Of a stretch of 64,000 nt of DNA, positions 12,801 to 20,997 are shown in pieces; position 1 is the first letter of the stretch; every line of letters begins with the position of its first letter. Source of the DNA: Asterias rubens (Eukaryota > Echinodermata > Asteroidea > Forcipulatida > Asteriidae); contig NW_022985696.1 in NCBI RefSeq assembly GCF_902459465.1, positions 490,963 through 554,962 of the forward strand. The letters are read 5' to 3'. The notes beneath the pieces were generated by a model that made no database searches, was not told where the DNA came from, and worked only from the letters and a program-made list of their open reading frames with translations. The translations under genes were made by a program, and so were the position numbers.

Positions 12801-12963
12801 GTCCACCACTAACAGTGGTCTAGGTACAACCCTGCCTAATACACTTACCTTGTTCTTTCATATCTTTGTTGGTTTCCTCTTCTGAGTCTGCATCAGAGTC
12901 CTCTCCACCGTAGTCCACCAGGGATGCAATGCCAGCCATTGTATCAATCTTAACTTGACTCAT
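4800..12963 (-). CDS. SAP30BP: SAP30-binding protein (HCNGP-like transcription/splicing regulator), complete coding sequence
   Basis: Seven coding exons on the minus strand: 12,849-12,963, 11,519-11,649, 11,099-11,203, 9,451-9,527, 6,999-7,111, 6,029-6,274 and 4,800-5,056. Every junction is GT-AG and all phases fit, giving 1,044 nt (347 aa plus TGA); human SAP30BP is about 308 aa. The acidic N-terminus holds MAGIASLVDYGGEDSDADSE, where Met9 aligns with the vertebrate start; an in-frame TGA just upstream supports the ATG at 12,963. The conserved HCNGP domain runs from about residue 103: PPEPSGRCSKHLQ, DFRNPS, IDELGSNYP, DSHGWDENSYYEAL, then a basic AKAQKEDMARREKEKKERTK helix, a Thr/Val-rich stretch, ERKRKSKW, and a C-terminus ending VGVLKKPKTDK. 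The family is nuclear and linked to SAP30/HDAC repression and, more recently, to splicing of short introns. The exon 3 acceptor (11,203) is the least certain boundary because that region is triplicated. MITEs lie close to the donors of exons 3 and 5. Confidence 0.93.
5211..5605. mobile_element. MITE family 1, full length (TTAA to TTAA), in an upstream intron of SAP30BP exon 7
   Basis: 395 bp including flanking TTAA. Terminal repeats AAGCAGTGGACACTATTGG and CCAATAGTGTCCACTGCC; central hairpin GATTTCGAGACCTCAG/TGAGGTCTCGAAATC. Confidence 0.9.
5692..6015. mobile_element. Compound foldback in SAP30BP intron 6
   Basis: GTTATCACACAAGCGCGAG near 5,692 is mirrored by CTCGCTCTTTTGTGATAAC ending about 6,010. 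A second inner pair (CACGAACGCGCGTGTGATAA and its mirror near 5,880) nests inside. The element ends about 15 bp from the exon 6 donor at 6,029. Confidence 0.7.
6500..6815 (+). mobile_element. Non-LTR retrotransposon 3' fragment with (TTA)n tail
   Basis: A plus-strand fragment reading LDIFKTLLKTHFF resembles the C-terminus of LINE reverse transcriptase ORFs. It is followed by GATAGATGGCGATTTATAAG and a (TTA)n tail at 6,777-6,811. A similar end (AGATAGATGGCGCTATGT) is near 23,455. Confidence 0.5.
6831..6974. mobile_element. MITE family 1, left-end fragment beside SAP30BP exon 5 donor
   Basis: Starts TTAAAGGCAGTGGACACTAT and breaks off at about 6,974, only about 24 bp from the exon 5 donor at 6,998. 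Confidence 0.8.
7180..7372 (+). mobile_element. SINE/LINE 3' end with (TTA)n tail
   Basis: GCGCCTTGAACACCCAGCAG, then GATATGTGCGCATTACAAG, then (TTA)n. This is the usual 3' terminal layout of small invertebrate retroposons. Confidence 0.45.
7389..7746. mobile_element. MITE family 2, left end altered
   Basis: Carries CAAACCTGTGAAAATTTAGG, the AATTCTCGA/CAAGAA centre and the right end GGTCCAATGGCTTTAA, which shares its TTAA with the next MITE. Confidence 0.7.
7743..8164. mobile_element. MITE family 1, near full length with duplicated left end
   Basis: TTAA to TTAA. The left part ACTGTCCACAAATGGT(A/C)ATTG is repeated in tandem once; the right end is CAATGGTGTCCACTGCC. Confidence 0.85.
8165..8320 (+). 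mobile_element. CR1/L2-like LINE 3' end with (TTATC)n tail
   Basis: CCCCAGTGTGGGATAATAAA followed by TTATC repeats is typical of the 3' ends of CR1-clade elements. It begins next to the MITE ending at 8,164. Confidence 0.45.
8340..8560. mobile_element. SINE-like body fragment
   Basis: CTTGGGCTGAAACAGGGTTA is shared with the SINEs at 21,860 and 34,720 (AGGGCTGAAACAGGGTTACC). The rest is not recognised. An ORF across it is incidental. Confidence 0.3.
8810..9070 (-). mobile_element. tRNA-derived SINE, truncated
   Basis: The minus strand has a B-box-like GTGGGTTCAAATCCCAGTC (about 9,030-9,050), and the plus strand carries GCCTTGCTCAAGGGCAC. The body resembles the longer copies at 21,860 and 34,720. 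Confidence 0.45.
9319..9430. mobile_element. MITE family 8 (GGTCCCACTGCAGC end), truncated
   Basis: Starts GGCCCGGTCCCACTGCAGCA then ATAACGA repeats. The fuller copy is 56,786-56,970. It abuts the exon 4 donor of SAP30BP (9,451). Confidence 0.5.
9554..9924. mobile_element. MITE family 1, full length
   Basis: TTAAAGGCAGTGGACACTAT to GTGTCCACTGCCTTTAA, with the central hairpin at about 9,700-9,745. Confidence 0.9.
10031..10272. mobile_element. MITE family 1, left half joined to foreign sequence
   Basis: Left end TTAAAGACAATGGACACTAA and the central hairpin are present. After GTGGAAAATTACTTGTTC the sequence no longer matches the family. Confidence 0.75.
10500..10682. mobile_element. Foldback family B, short copy
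   Basis: ATGAATGGGAATAAAAGAGT and ACTACCCTTTTTATTCCCTT form inverted arms around CAGTTTTAAAC-like centre sequence. Confidence 0.5.
10683..11074. mobile_element. MITE family 4, full length, beside SAP30BP exon 3
   Basis: TTAAAGGAACACGTTGCCTT to AAGGCAACGTGTTCCTTTAA, with TTAA at both ends. Central hairpin GGGAGTCAAATTTTTGACTC. Its right end is 25 bp from the exon 3 donor. Confidence 0.9.
11202..11460 (-). repeat. Triplicated splice-acceptor region of SAP30BP exon 3
   Basis: The sequence starting GACTC(A/G)GAGTTAACAGAC occurs at about 11,202, 11,299 and 11,390 (period 91-97 bp). The leftmost copy is fused to the coding exon; the other two are in the upstream intron. Each copy carries the same potential acceptor. 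Confidence 0.85.
11719..11910. mobile_element. MITE family 4, left-half copy
   Basis: GGGACACGTTGCCTTGGATC followed by a degenerate body and the GAGTCAAAATTGGACTCC hairpin; the right half is replaced. Confidence 0.6.
11915..12025. mobile_element. MITE family 3, right-end fragment
   Basis: CATGCTAAAATAATGTTCGTC to AAAAAGTACCCAGACTCTTTAA matches the right half of 13,474-13,851, though the first ten bases diverge. Confidence 0.6.
12389..12782. mobile_element. MITE family 1, full length, in SAP30BP intron 1
   Basis: TTAA-bounded 394-bp copy with intact terminal repeats and central hairpin (about 12,548-12,598). It is 67 bp from the exon 1 donor. Confidence 0.9.
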
Positions 12964-13102
12964 TCATACACTTCAATAACTGCGGCCCTGGAAATCTGCA
13001 ATGTAACTGGACAAAGGTAGAGAAATCTTAGTTTTCTTGTCATTATTGTCCGACAGGCGTACGACGCTCATTAGAGTGCATTGTTTTGAGTAAGAAGTCC
13101 AC

Positions 13103-13477
13103 TTAAAGCCATTGGACACTTTCGGTAAACAATATTGTCCAAGGCTCACACTTAGTGTACCACAACTTAAATATAAAATAACAAACCTGTGAAAATTTAG
13201 GCTCAATCGGTCATTGGAGTCTGGAGAAAATAACGGGAAAACCCACCCTTGTTTCCCCACGTTTCGCCGTGTCATGACAAGTGTTTCAAATAAATCCGTA
13301 ATTCTCGCTATCGAGAATTGATATTGTTTTAATGTTTACTCAAAAAGTAAGTGTCATGGAATAATATTTCAAGATACATGTAAGTCTTTCACCATTACCT
13401 TCTGTAAACCCTTTAAATTATTTGTAAACCTGTGATTTTTGTTTGTTTTCTGTACCGAAAGTGTATAATAGCTTTAA
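13103..13477. mobile_element. MITE family 2, full length
   Basis: TTAAAGCCATTGGACACTTT to GAAAGTGTATAATAGCTTTAA, TTAA at both ends. Central hairpin AATTCTCGCTATCGAGAATT. Confidence 0.85.
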
Positions 13478-13851
13478 AGGATCTATGTACTTTTTGTAGG
13501 ACAAACAACACAATGTCCACAGAATTACACTAAACTTACACAGTTTGAAGATAATGATAGTAGAAAGCGAACCCTCAAAATATTACTTGCTGAGGTGCTG
13601 TAGTTTTTGAGAAATGAGCTAAACAATGTCATGAAAATAATTTTTGTCTCAGTGATCATTAGACGAAACTTATTTTTGCATGTAAAAACGTATTTTCATG
13701 ACATTGTTTTACTCATTTCTCAAAAATCAAAGCACCTCAGAAGGTACATCTTCAAACGGTGTACTGTACATGTAAGTTTGATGTAAATCTGTGGACATTG
13801 ACATTGTCACAATTGTGTTTTGTGTTAAAAAAAAGTACCCAAATCCTTTAA
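13474..13851. mobile_element. MITE family 3, full length
   Basis: TTAAAGGATCTATGTACTTT to AAGTACCCAAATCCTTTAA. Long inner arms include GAGGTGCTGTAGTTTTTGAG and its mirror. It shares one TTAA with the preceding family 2 copy. Confidence 0.85.
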
Positions 13852-13996
13852 CAGTTTGCTATATCGTCACTGACGACGACGTGGGGTAGGTGTACACAGG
13901 TCGCCACTACTGTAGTGGCGACAGTGATGAGACCGATGTTAAAAGCGGAGCCATTTATTTACAGCTCAACTGAAGGTGGGCTAGGGCTAGAGTAGG

Positions 13997-14134
13997 ATAA
14001 CTTTCCGTATGGCGCCACCACCTTTTCACTCATTTTTACAAAAAGGGATATCTCATTTGAGGTAAATTGGATACTATATTATTTCATATCGAATGAAAAA
14101 GTGGTGGCGCCATACGGAAACTTTTCCCTAGAGT
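13997..14134. mobile_element. Short MITE with TTTCCGTATGGCGCCACCAC ends
   Basis: Perfect inverted ends ACTTTCCGTATGGCGCCACC and GGTGGCGCCATACGGAAACT about 100 bp apart. Confidence 0.75.
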
Positions 14135-14580
14135 AGAGCGTGGGATGATTGTTGTTTTTCTGGATGAATTTTAATCTAATTAAATGGGAGTAGTGCCAAT
14201 GTTTGTAATTGGTTGTCTCGAGGGTTATATATCTGATTATCTCAACTATAAACTAGAGCTATAAACTACACGAGGATTTATTGTTTATTATAAAAGGGAA
14301 AAAAAATCGAATTTCACAAAATTCATTACTGGTCTGATTCCCTTATCTTGACAACGTACTGAGTCACGGAGAGCAACGCTGGATTGGAACCAGACTAAAC
14401 TAACCATGCCAAACATTATCAACAAATCGACAGAGTAAAACAAAAATTCTTACTTGATGAGCTACAGATTTCCAACAACTGTATAATTATAGCTGAGTGA
14501 AACTACACACTTAAAGTATGTTTAACAGAATTGATAATATTTATACATCACAAATTACTAAACTACAACACTAAATTTAC

Positions 14581-14830
14581 CTGATTCAGCCGAGACAGGA
14601 GTGCAGTTTCTTTCACGAAATCGTCTGGATGACGAGGATCGAATTTGAGGCTGTTTCCGAAATTGCGGCTACGATTGATAACGGAACGTCCGTCACTCAA
14701 CGCATGTGACGTCAAATCTGTGCAGCAGCTAGTAGGCCATAGTTGTAGCCGCCAATTTGTATCAAAAGTATTGCGTTGTACTATTGTGAAAGATCGCACA
14801 CGTTCGTCTTTGGCCGTCATTTGTTTGTAG
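14581..14830 (-). other. Candidate 5' untranslated first exon of SAP30BP
   Basis: A stretch open on the minus strand ends in a good splice donor (AATCAG then GTAAAT at 14,581/14,580). It lies about 1.6 kb upstream of the SAP30BP start exon, whose acceptor is at about 12,995. The region is richer in CpG than its surroundings. It also carries an ATG-initiated reading frame that I do not recognise, so it could belong to another transcript. The 5' boundary is a guess. Confidence 0.4.
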
Positions 14831-15059
14831 TGAAAAAAAGGAAAACCAAAACCCAAAGGAGGAGGTCAGCTGAGAATAGGAGGAAGTCTCACATGCATGA
14901 TAAAATGGGAGCGAGATTGGCTGCTATTGCTTGCCAAGAATTAATCCTCTATCACCCAACTTCAAACACACACAAACAAACAAGAAACAAACAAACAGAC
15001 AGAAAAACAACCCAAAGAGACCATGACGTGTCAGTGTGACAGGTCGAACCTGTATGGTT

Positions 15060-15720
15060 TTGTTTTCACCGTTAAATTGTTTAATTCCCTCTATTCCCTG
15101 TGATTTTAATATGTATAAGTAACTATTAGTTCTCCTTTGGCGGGACAGACACTTACACTTAAGGTTTGATGGGATTTTTAATATTGTAGGCTTATGCCTT
15201 TTAACACCCCATATCCATTTTCATTCAGGTATTTGTCAAAGCTGTTTTTGAACCGATTGGTTGTCTTGGCGTTGACCACTTTGGCTGGGAGTCTGTTCCA
15301 CTCCAGTTATCTACCACTCGTTGGGTGAAGAAGTGTTTTCTGAGATTGAGCCCTTTGTTTAGCCTTTTTTTGAAGAGCTTCATGTCATGGCCTCTTCTGG
15401 TTTGTGAGAGTGTGAATAGACTGTTGGCATCTACATCCACTAGCCGCCCTGTAAGAATCTTGCAAAGGTTTCTATGAGGTCCCCTCGCACTCTTCTTACT
15501 TCCAGGGGAAAGAGGTCAAGTTCCCTTGGTCTTTCCTCGTATGTCTTCTCTCTCAGACTCGGTACTAGCTTGGTGGTATCCCAATACTTCTGTTTGTGCA
15601 CTGGCCTGGTCGGGTGACCAGTCTTTTGTTGTTGTCTTTTTCTTCCACTCTGTGCTTTTTAACATGTGTTCTGCGCCTTTGATTATTTTGTATGTAAGGG
15701 GCGCAATATAAATTTTAAAT
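15060..15720 (-). mobile_element. Decayed non-LTR retrotransposon, C-terminal reverse-transcriptase remnant
   Basis: The minus-strand frames around 15,190-15,540 give LRKHFFTQRVVDNW and, in a shifted frame, TTNRFKNSFDKYLNENGYG, the usual tail of CR1/RTE-type RT ORFs. The frame is broken at least twice. It is bounded by TATTGCGCCCCTTACATAC (minus strand) near 15,705. A shorter relative is at 63,640-63,820. Confidence 0.6.
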
Positions 15721-15871
15721 ATTATTATTATAATGATTAAATATGACACAATAATTTTCACAAACTCAATGCACACCATACATGTAAAAAGTTAACACAA
15801 GAAATTTGTATTATTGCACATGCACCAGCATATGAGTCTGGGTTAAACAAAGGTGGTTAAATATCATAATA

Positions 15872-15881
15872 ACAATAATAA

Positions 15882-15948
<67 letters not shown>

Positions 15949-16090
15949 GATAATGATAACGATAACGATAACGATAACGATAACGATAACGATAACGATA
16001 ACGATAACGATAACGATAACGATAACGATAACGATAACGATAACGATAACGATAACGATAACGATAACGATAACGATAATGATAATAATA
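15872..16090. repeat. Microsatellite: (AAT)n, (GATAAT)n, (GATAAC)n
   Basis: AAT triplets to about 15,922, then GATAAT hexamers, then about 20 GATAAC hexamers (15,955-16,075) before returning to GATAAT. The long open frames across it are artefacts of the repeat. Confidence 0.97.
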
Positions 16091-16402
16091 AGTTGATAAA
16101 ATATACAGAGAGGTTATAGTTGAGCACAGAAAGGTTATAGTAGCATTGACACGTAAACAAAATATATGGGCAGTTAAACTAAAGCTAGTCAAAATACCTT
16201 TTGTGGATGGTTTATGAATTTTGATTGCCCAACTTCAAGGAGCTAGCTTAGCACAATTAAAATAGCTTAGCACAAAACATGTTTTGCTTACCGATAGAGA
16301 ATCCCGATAAAAAATGCACATCATGTGTGCTACTCGTGACTGGCTTCCTGCTTTTATTTTCTTGGCAGTTATTTGTTAAGCAACATTCAATATTAAATAA
16401 TA

Positions 16403-17400
16403 ACTAGTGGTTTAATCCCAACAAGGGCCTGGTTCTTGGTAATTACTAAGGGAATCAATGTGTGGTGAAGAGGTTTTCAACTAGTGGTTTAATCCCAACA
16501 AGGGCCTGGTTCTTGGTAATTACTAAGGGAATCAATGTGTGGTGAAGAGGTTTTCAACTAGTGGTTTAATCCCAACGAGGGCCTGGTTCTTGGTAATTAC
16601 TAAGGGAATCAATGTGTGGTGAAGAGGTTTTCAACTAGTGGTTTAATCCCAACGAGGGCCTGGTTCTTGATCATAACTAAGGGAATCAATGTGTGGTGAA
16701 GAGGTTTTCAACTAGTGGTTTAATCCCAACGAGGGCCTGGTTCTTGGTAATTACTAAGGGAATCAATGTGTGGTGAAGAGGTTTTCAACTAGTGGTTTAA
16801 TCCCAACAAGGGCCTGGTTCTTGGTAATTACTAAGGGAATCAATGTGTGGTGAAGAGGTTTTCAACTAGTGGTTTAATCCCAACGAGGGCCTGGTTCTTG
16901 GTAATTACTAAGGGAATCAATGTGTGGTGAAGAGGTTTTCAACTAGTGGTTTAATCCCAACAAGGGCCTGGTTCTTGGTAATTACTAAGGGAATCAATGT
17001 GTGGTGAAGAGGTTTTCAACTAGTGGTTTAATCCCAACAAGGGCCTGGTTCTTGATAATTTTACCGAGACAAAGTCAAGGTAAATTATCAAGAACCAGGC
17101 CTTGCCGGGTTTAAACCACTAGTTGAAAACCGATTCAACACACTTTGATTCCCATTCATAAATACCTTTTAGGTCAAAACATCAATACTTTTAGGTCAAA
17201 AAGTAAAATAAATGCAAAAGTTATAATTGTGTAAAGATTTCTCTTTACACAACACCCCTCCAGCTACGTGTATGAAATGGTAACACCCTCCGCCGCCCTC
17301 GAGTAAACAACTACTTATAAGGGAATGCTGTGCGCATTTGAATTCTTCGGCACAAGCACGCAACTGCTATCATGTAGGAAGATTATTTGAACAGTGACGT
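16403..17400. mobile_element. Foldback family B copy with an internal 77-bp tandem array
   Basis: Nine units begin at 16,403, 16,480, 16,557, 16,634, 16,711, 16,788, 16,865, 16,942 and 17,019. Each starts ACTAGTGGTTTAATCCCAAC and holds GGCCTGGTTCTTGGTAATTA. The last unit folds onto CAAGAACCAGGCC...CCACTAGTTGAAAACC at 17,085-17,130. The remainder to 17,400 matches the outer part of the copies at 1-720 and 19,995-20,470. Confidence 0.85.
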
Positions 17401-17879
17401 CTTATTAAATAGTCTATAGTGGGAATATATCACTTCCGCCATTTTGGGAGTCAACTCCATTATGTACATTTTGCTATCGAAAATGGCAGCCAGGATAGCC
17501 GCATGAAAATGCATGAAAAACTGATGGCAGCCAGGATAGCCGCATAAAAATGCATGAAAAACTGCGATTAGTACTTACTGTTATTTAATTTTAGTGATGC
17601 AAAAAAAAAAAAAAAAAAATCAATCAAACAAGCAATAATAATTTGGTGGAGATTTGAAATATTATTGCCTGACCACTTTACGGTATAATGACTGGAATAT
17701 TTCCTTGAATGATCGTTATTGGTATGATATTTCATTCTGAGTTACAAACTTTCAACTATCATTTTGACACGGACCAATGCTGCACATGACTTTCAAATGT
17801 ATAAGTGCGAAAGAAACTTCCACTGATTTGCTCTGGGCTCAATTTCACTAAGCACCAACAATCCAACATTGACCTTAAA

Positions 17880-18226
17880 GGTACTGCCGTCGATTTCACC
17901 AAACTCTTCCTAACTTAAGACTAATCTTAGGACTTAGGATGAGTCCCAACCCTGCACTGTAGCATGCAGACCTTAAGATTAATCCTAAGTTAGGACGAGT
18001 TACTCGTCCAAACTCGAGATAAGAAGAGTCCACACTCTTTGCGAAACCGACCCCTGCCGTCGATTTCACCAAACTCTTCCTAACTTAGGATTAATCTTAG
18101 GACTTAGGACGGGTTCAGTTCTGTATCCAAATATGTAGGACGCATTGAACCCATCCTAAGTTAGGACGGGTTGCTCGTCCTAACTCGAGTTAGGATTAAT
18201 CCTAGCGTTTCGTGAAACCGGCCGCC
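17880..18226. mobile_element. Two head-to-tail copies of an inverted-repeat element (TTTCACCAAACTCTTCCTAA)
   Basis: GTCGATTTCACCAAACTCTT occurs at about 17,888 and 18,058. Each is followed by TTAGGA/TCCTAA arms that fold back on themselves, ending GCGTTTCGTGAAACCG. Confidence 0.65.
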
Positions 18227-18592
18227 TGGACACTTATTGGTAATTACTCAAAATAATTGTGAAAACTTAAAAACTTACTTGGTAACAAGCAATAGAGAGC
18301 TGTTGATAATATAAAACATTATGAGAAACAGCCCCCTCCGATGTAATGTAGTTTTTGAGAGAGAGAGAGGTAATTTAACTCTCAAATATTAAAAGACTTC
18401 AGGCATGAAGCCTTTTATAAGGCAAAAGAAAGCACACAAATTTGTGCAACAGGCGTGTTTTTCTTTCATTAATCTTGTGCAACATCGAATTCCAACCGAG
18501 TGAAAATTTTCACAGATTTGTTAAATTATGCATCTGCTGGGTAAACCAATTGAGAACACTGGTCTTCGAAAAAGGTGTCCAGTGTCTTTTAG
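18224..18592. mobile_element. MITE family 1, divergent copy without left TTAA
   Basis: TGGACACTTATTGGTAATTA to GGTGTCCAGTGTCTTTTA. The centre has a different hairpin (AAAAGACTTCAGG/CATGAAGCCTTTT), also seen in 29,524-29,910. Confidence 0.75.
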
Positions 18593-18776
18593 ACTCCATT
18601 TTGTAAGCATAAACAGAAAAATAAAGCACCAACAGTAAGTTTATTTTATAAATGTACATACATCTGTCGAGGTACACTGGTAAATAATATTCAAAACACA
18701 TTTATAATAGAGCTCATATAAATAACAAACATGCAGCAGTAATGCACCTTCTTCCATTGATGGTACGTTTTTAACT

Positions 18777-19032
18777 ATGGATGCGTTCGATAAGCTTCCC
18801 TTGGTCGACCCCCGCAGTGCTCACTCGGGTGAGCCCCTGACAAGAGCTAATCGAACAATTACTCGCCCTCTCGTAGTGACGTCATGCACCTGGGGCCAGC
18901 CCCAAGTGACCCACTTCACAAGCAGGGCACTTGGGGCTGACCCGAGTGAGCCCCTGGAATGACGTTAAAGCTATTGAAAAGTACCGGGGGCAGACCAAGG
19001 TCGACCCAGGGAAGCTAGTTGAACGAACCCTA
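18777..19032. mobile_element. MITE family 5 (GATGCGTTCGATAAGCTTCC ends)
   Basis: Inverted ends GCGTTCGATAAGCTTCCCT and GGGAAGCTAGTTGAACGAAC, with inner arms GAGTGAGCACTGCGG-like and CTCACTCGGGTGAGCCCCTG. Confidence 0.7.
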
Positions 19033-19679
19033 TAATTTGCTTACAAAGCTAAGGGGCCATTCAGTTTGTCAATATTTTTAAAAATACTATAGATTTTGTT
19101 TTCTTCAAAACTGCGGGTGGGTTGGTCAAAAGAAAGTACCGATTAAAAAATTCTTTTTCAAAACAAAATTCTTGTTCACAACAGTCAAGTACATGAAGGA
19201 CAAAATAAATAAATGTAAAAAAAAAAAAAAATAGCCAAGACAAAAACTTTTAGAAAGAAAATCTTTATTACCCGGAAAAAGCCATTGAAAACCACTGATG
19301 TTGGAAACCTTTAATGTCTAAAATATCTGGCCATTTTGAGGTCTACTTTGTTTATCAGTGTGTACACTGTAAGAGCCATCAAAGATATTATTTTTGAGTT
19401 GTTTGGGTCAAAACTTTTTTTTTTTTATGTTTTTTTATTAAACTTGACTGTTGCGAATGACCCCCATAGCTATTCTTTTCCTTGAATAAAAGCAAATAAT
19501 GCTTTCCTTCTCTCACAAGATAAAAATGAGAATACATTTGGATTAATCAATTACAAATAATGAATACATCAATAACTTCAGCTCTTTGTGTATCCTAAAC
19601 TTCCCTGGACACAAAATGGAATGGAAAAAAAAAGTAGTGTCCATTTCATTCGAATGGGCAGGAATAACAATAACGTACT

Positions 19680-19863
19680 TCATACTTCCTGCAAATGTGA
19701 ATGCAATATGAACGTTGATATCAGAAATTCACAACAAATAATTCGCAGCAGTTGACTTGGGCTCAACTCTCTAGCGAATATTGCAGTGGAAACAGAGTTG
19801 TGACGTCAAATTCACATTAAAATTGCACCAAATTTCCTTTTGCAGAAAGTATGAACCGGGCTT
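19680..19863. mobile_element. MITE family 7 (CATACTTCCTGCGAATG ends)
   Basis: CATACTTCCTGCAAATGTG at the left and GAAAGTATGAACCGGGCTT at the right. Further copies are at 50,937, 56,624 and 60,100. Confidence 0.65.
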
Positions 19864-19994
19864 TTGTCTGTTAGATTAAAGGTAGTGGTAGCACTGAGTC
19901 ATTCTTTGAAAGATGGTTTCCTTCTCGATGAATATAACATTCCATCTACTCATGAACATATTCACACCTTTGCCATTGCACTCATAAAACCCTC

Positions 19995-20470
19995 ATATAT
20001 AAAGGGAATCAATCAGTGTGTGGTGAAGAGTTTTTCAACTAGTGCTTTAAACCAGCCGATGCCTCTGTAAAAATATCAAGAACCAGGCCTTGGTGGGTTT
20101 CAACCACTAGTTGAAAACCGATTCAACACACTTTGATTACCATTCATAAATACCTTTTCGGTAAAAAAACATAAACACTTTTTTATCAAACAGTAAAATA
20201 AATGCAAAAATTTTAACTGTTCAATGATTTCTTTCAAGACACCATCCATGAAATGGTAAGGCCTTCGGGTAAACAACTCCTTATAACATGTATAAGGAGA
20301 TTGATGTGCGCGTCGTGCGTATCGCATGACGTGGCACAACTGTTGCAGCCGTTGCTCTCCACCAATAGGAATAAGGAAACTGTCTTATAAGCAGAGGTGC
20401 AAGCTCGCGTGTCACGCCCATGTTTCAACACTTTTTACTGGCGTTATATCATCCGTTCAAACACCCACAC
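19995..20470 (+). mobile_element. Foldback family B copy
   Basis: AATCAGTGTGTGGTGAAGAG, the AACCAGGCC hairpin, CATTCATAAATACCTTTTCG and CACCAATAGGAATAAGGAAA in the same order as (the reverse of) 1-720. Confidence 0.7.
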
Positions 20471-20602
20471 ATGATGCCCTCTCGACCTGTCAGAATGGAC
20501 AAACTGTCGTAGGTATTTATGAATATTCATTAATTATTGTCATACTTGTCATGATCAGGAGACAGTGTGATTGTGAGTTACAAAGAATAACCTACCCTGT
20601 CC

Positions 20603-20997
20603 TTAAAGGAACACGTTGCCTTGGATCCGTCGAGTTGAAAAGTGTTTATAACCGTTTGTAATGAAGTGCATATGGTTCAGAAAGTTGTTTTAAAAGTAGA
20701 ATACAATGAACCACACACATTTGCCTCGAAATTGCGTAGTTTTCCTTTTACTTTGCGAACTACATGTAACACGGTCAACCATTTATGGGAGTCAAGTAAA
20801 AAATTTGACTCCCATAAATTGCCGACCGTGTTTGTAGGCGAGGTAAATGGAAAACCACGAAATTGTAAGTGATACTTGTGTGGATCATTATATTCTACTT
20901 TTAAAATATCTTACTAATCATATGCATTTCATAACAAACGGTTACAAACGCTTTTCAAAGACCAACTCGACCAATCCAAGACACTGTGTTCCTTTAA
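20603..20997. mobile_element. MITE family 4, full length, inserted at the Rab11-FIP stop codon
   Basis: TTAA at 20,603-20,606 and 20,994-20,997. Ends AAGGAACACGTTGCCTTGGA and CCAAGACACTGTGTTCCTT. The minus-strand TAA stop of Rab11-FIP (20,994-20,996) lies inside the right TTAA. Confidence 0.9.

Noticed and set aside
15853-16192. Long open frames (Asn-Asp and Arg-Tyr repeats) on both strands
   Set aside because: They are direct translations of the hexanucleotide microsatellite.
16403-17030. CRISPR-like array of 77-bp units
   Set aside because: Whole units repeat, with no variable spacers; it is a tandem expansion of a foldback arm.
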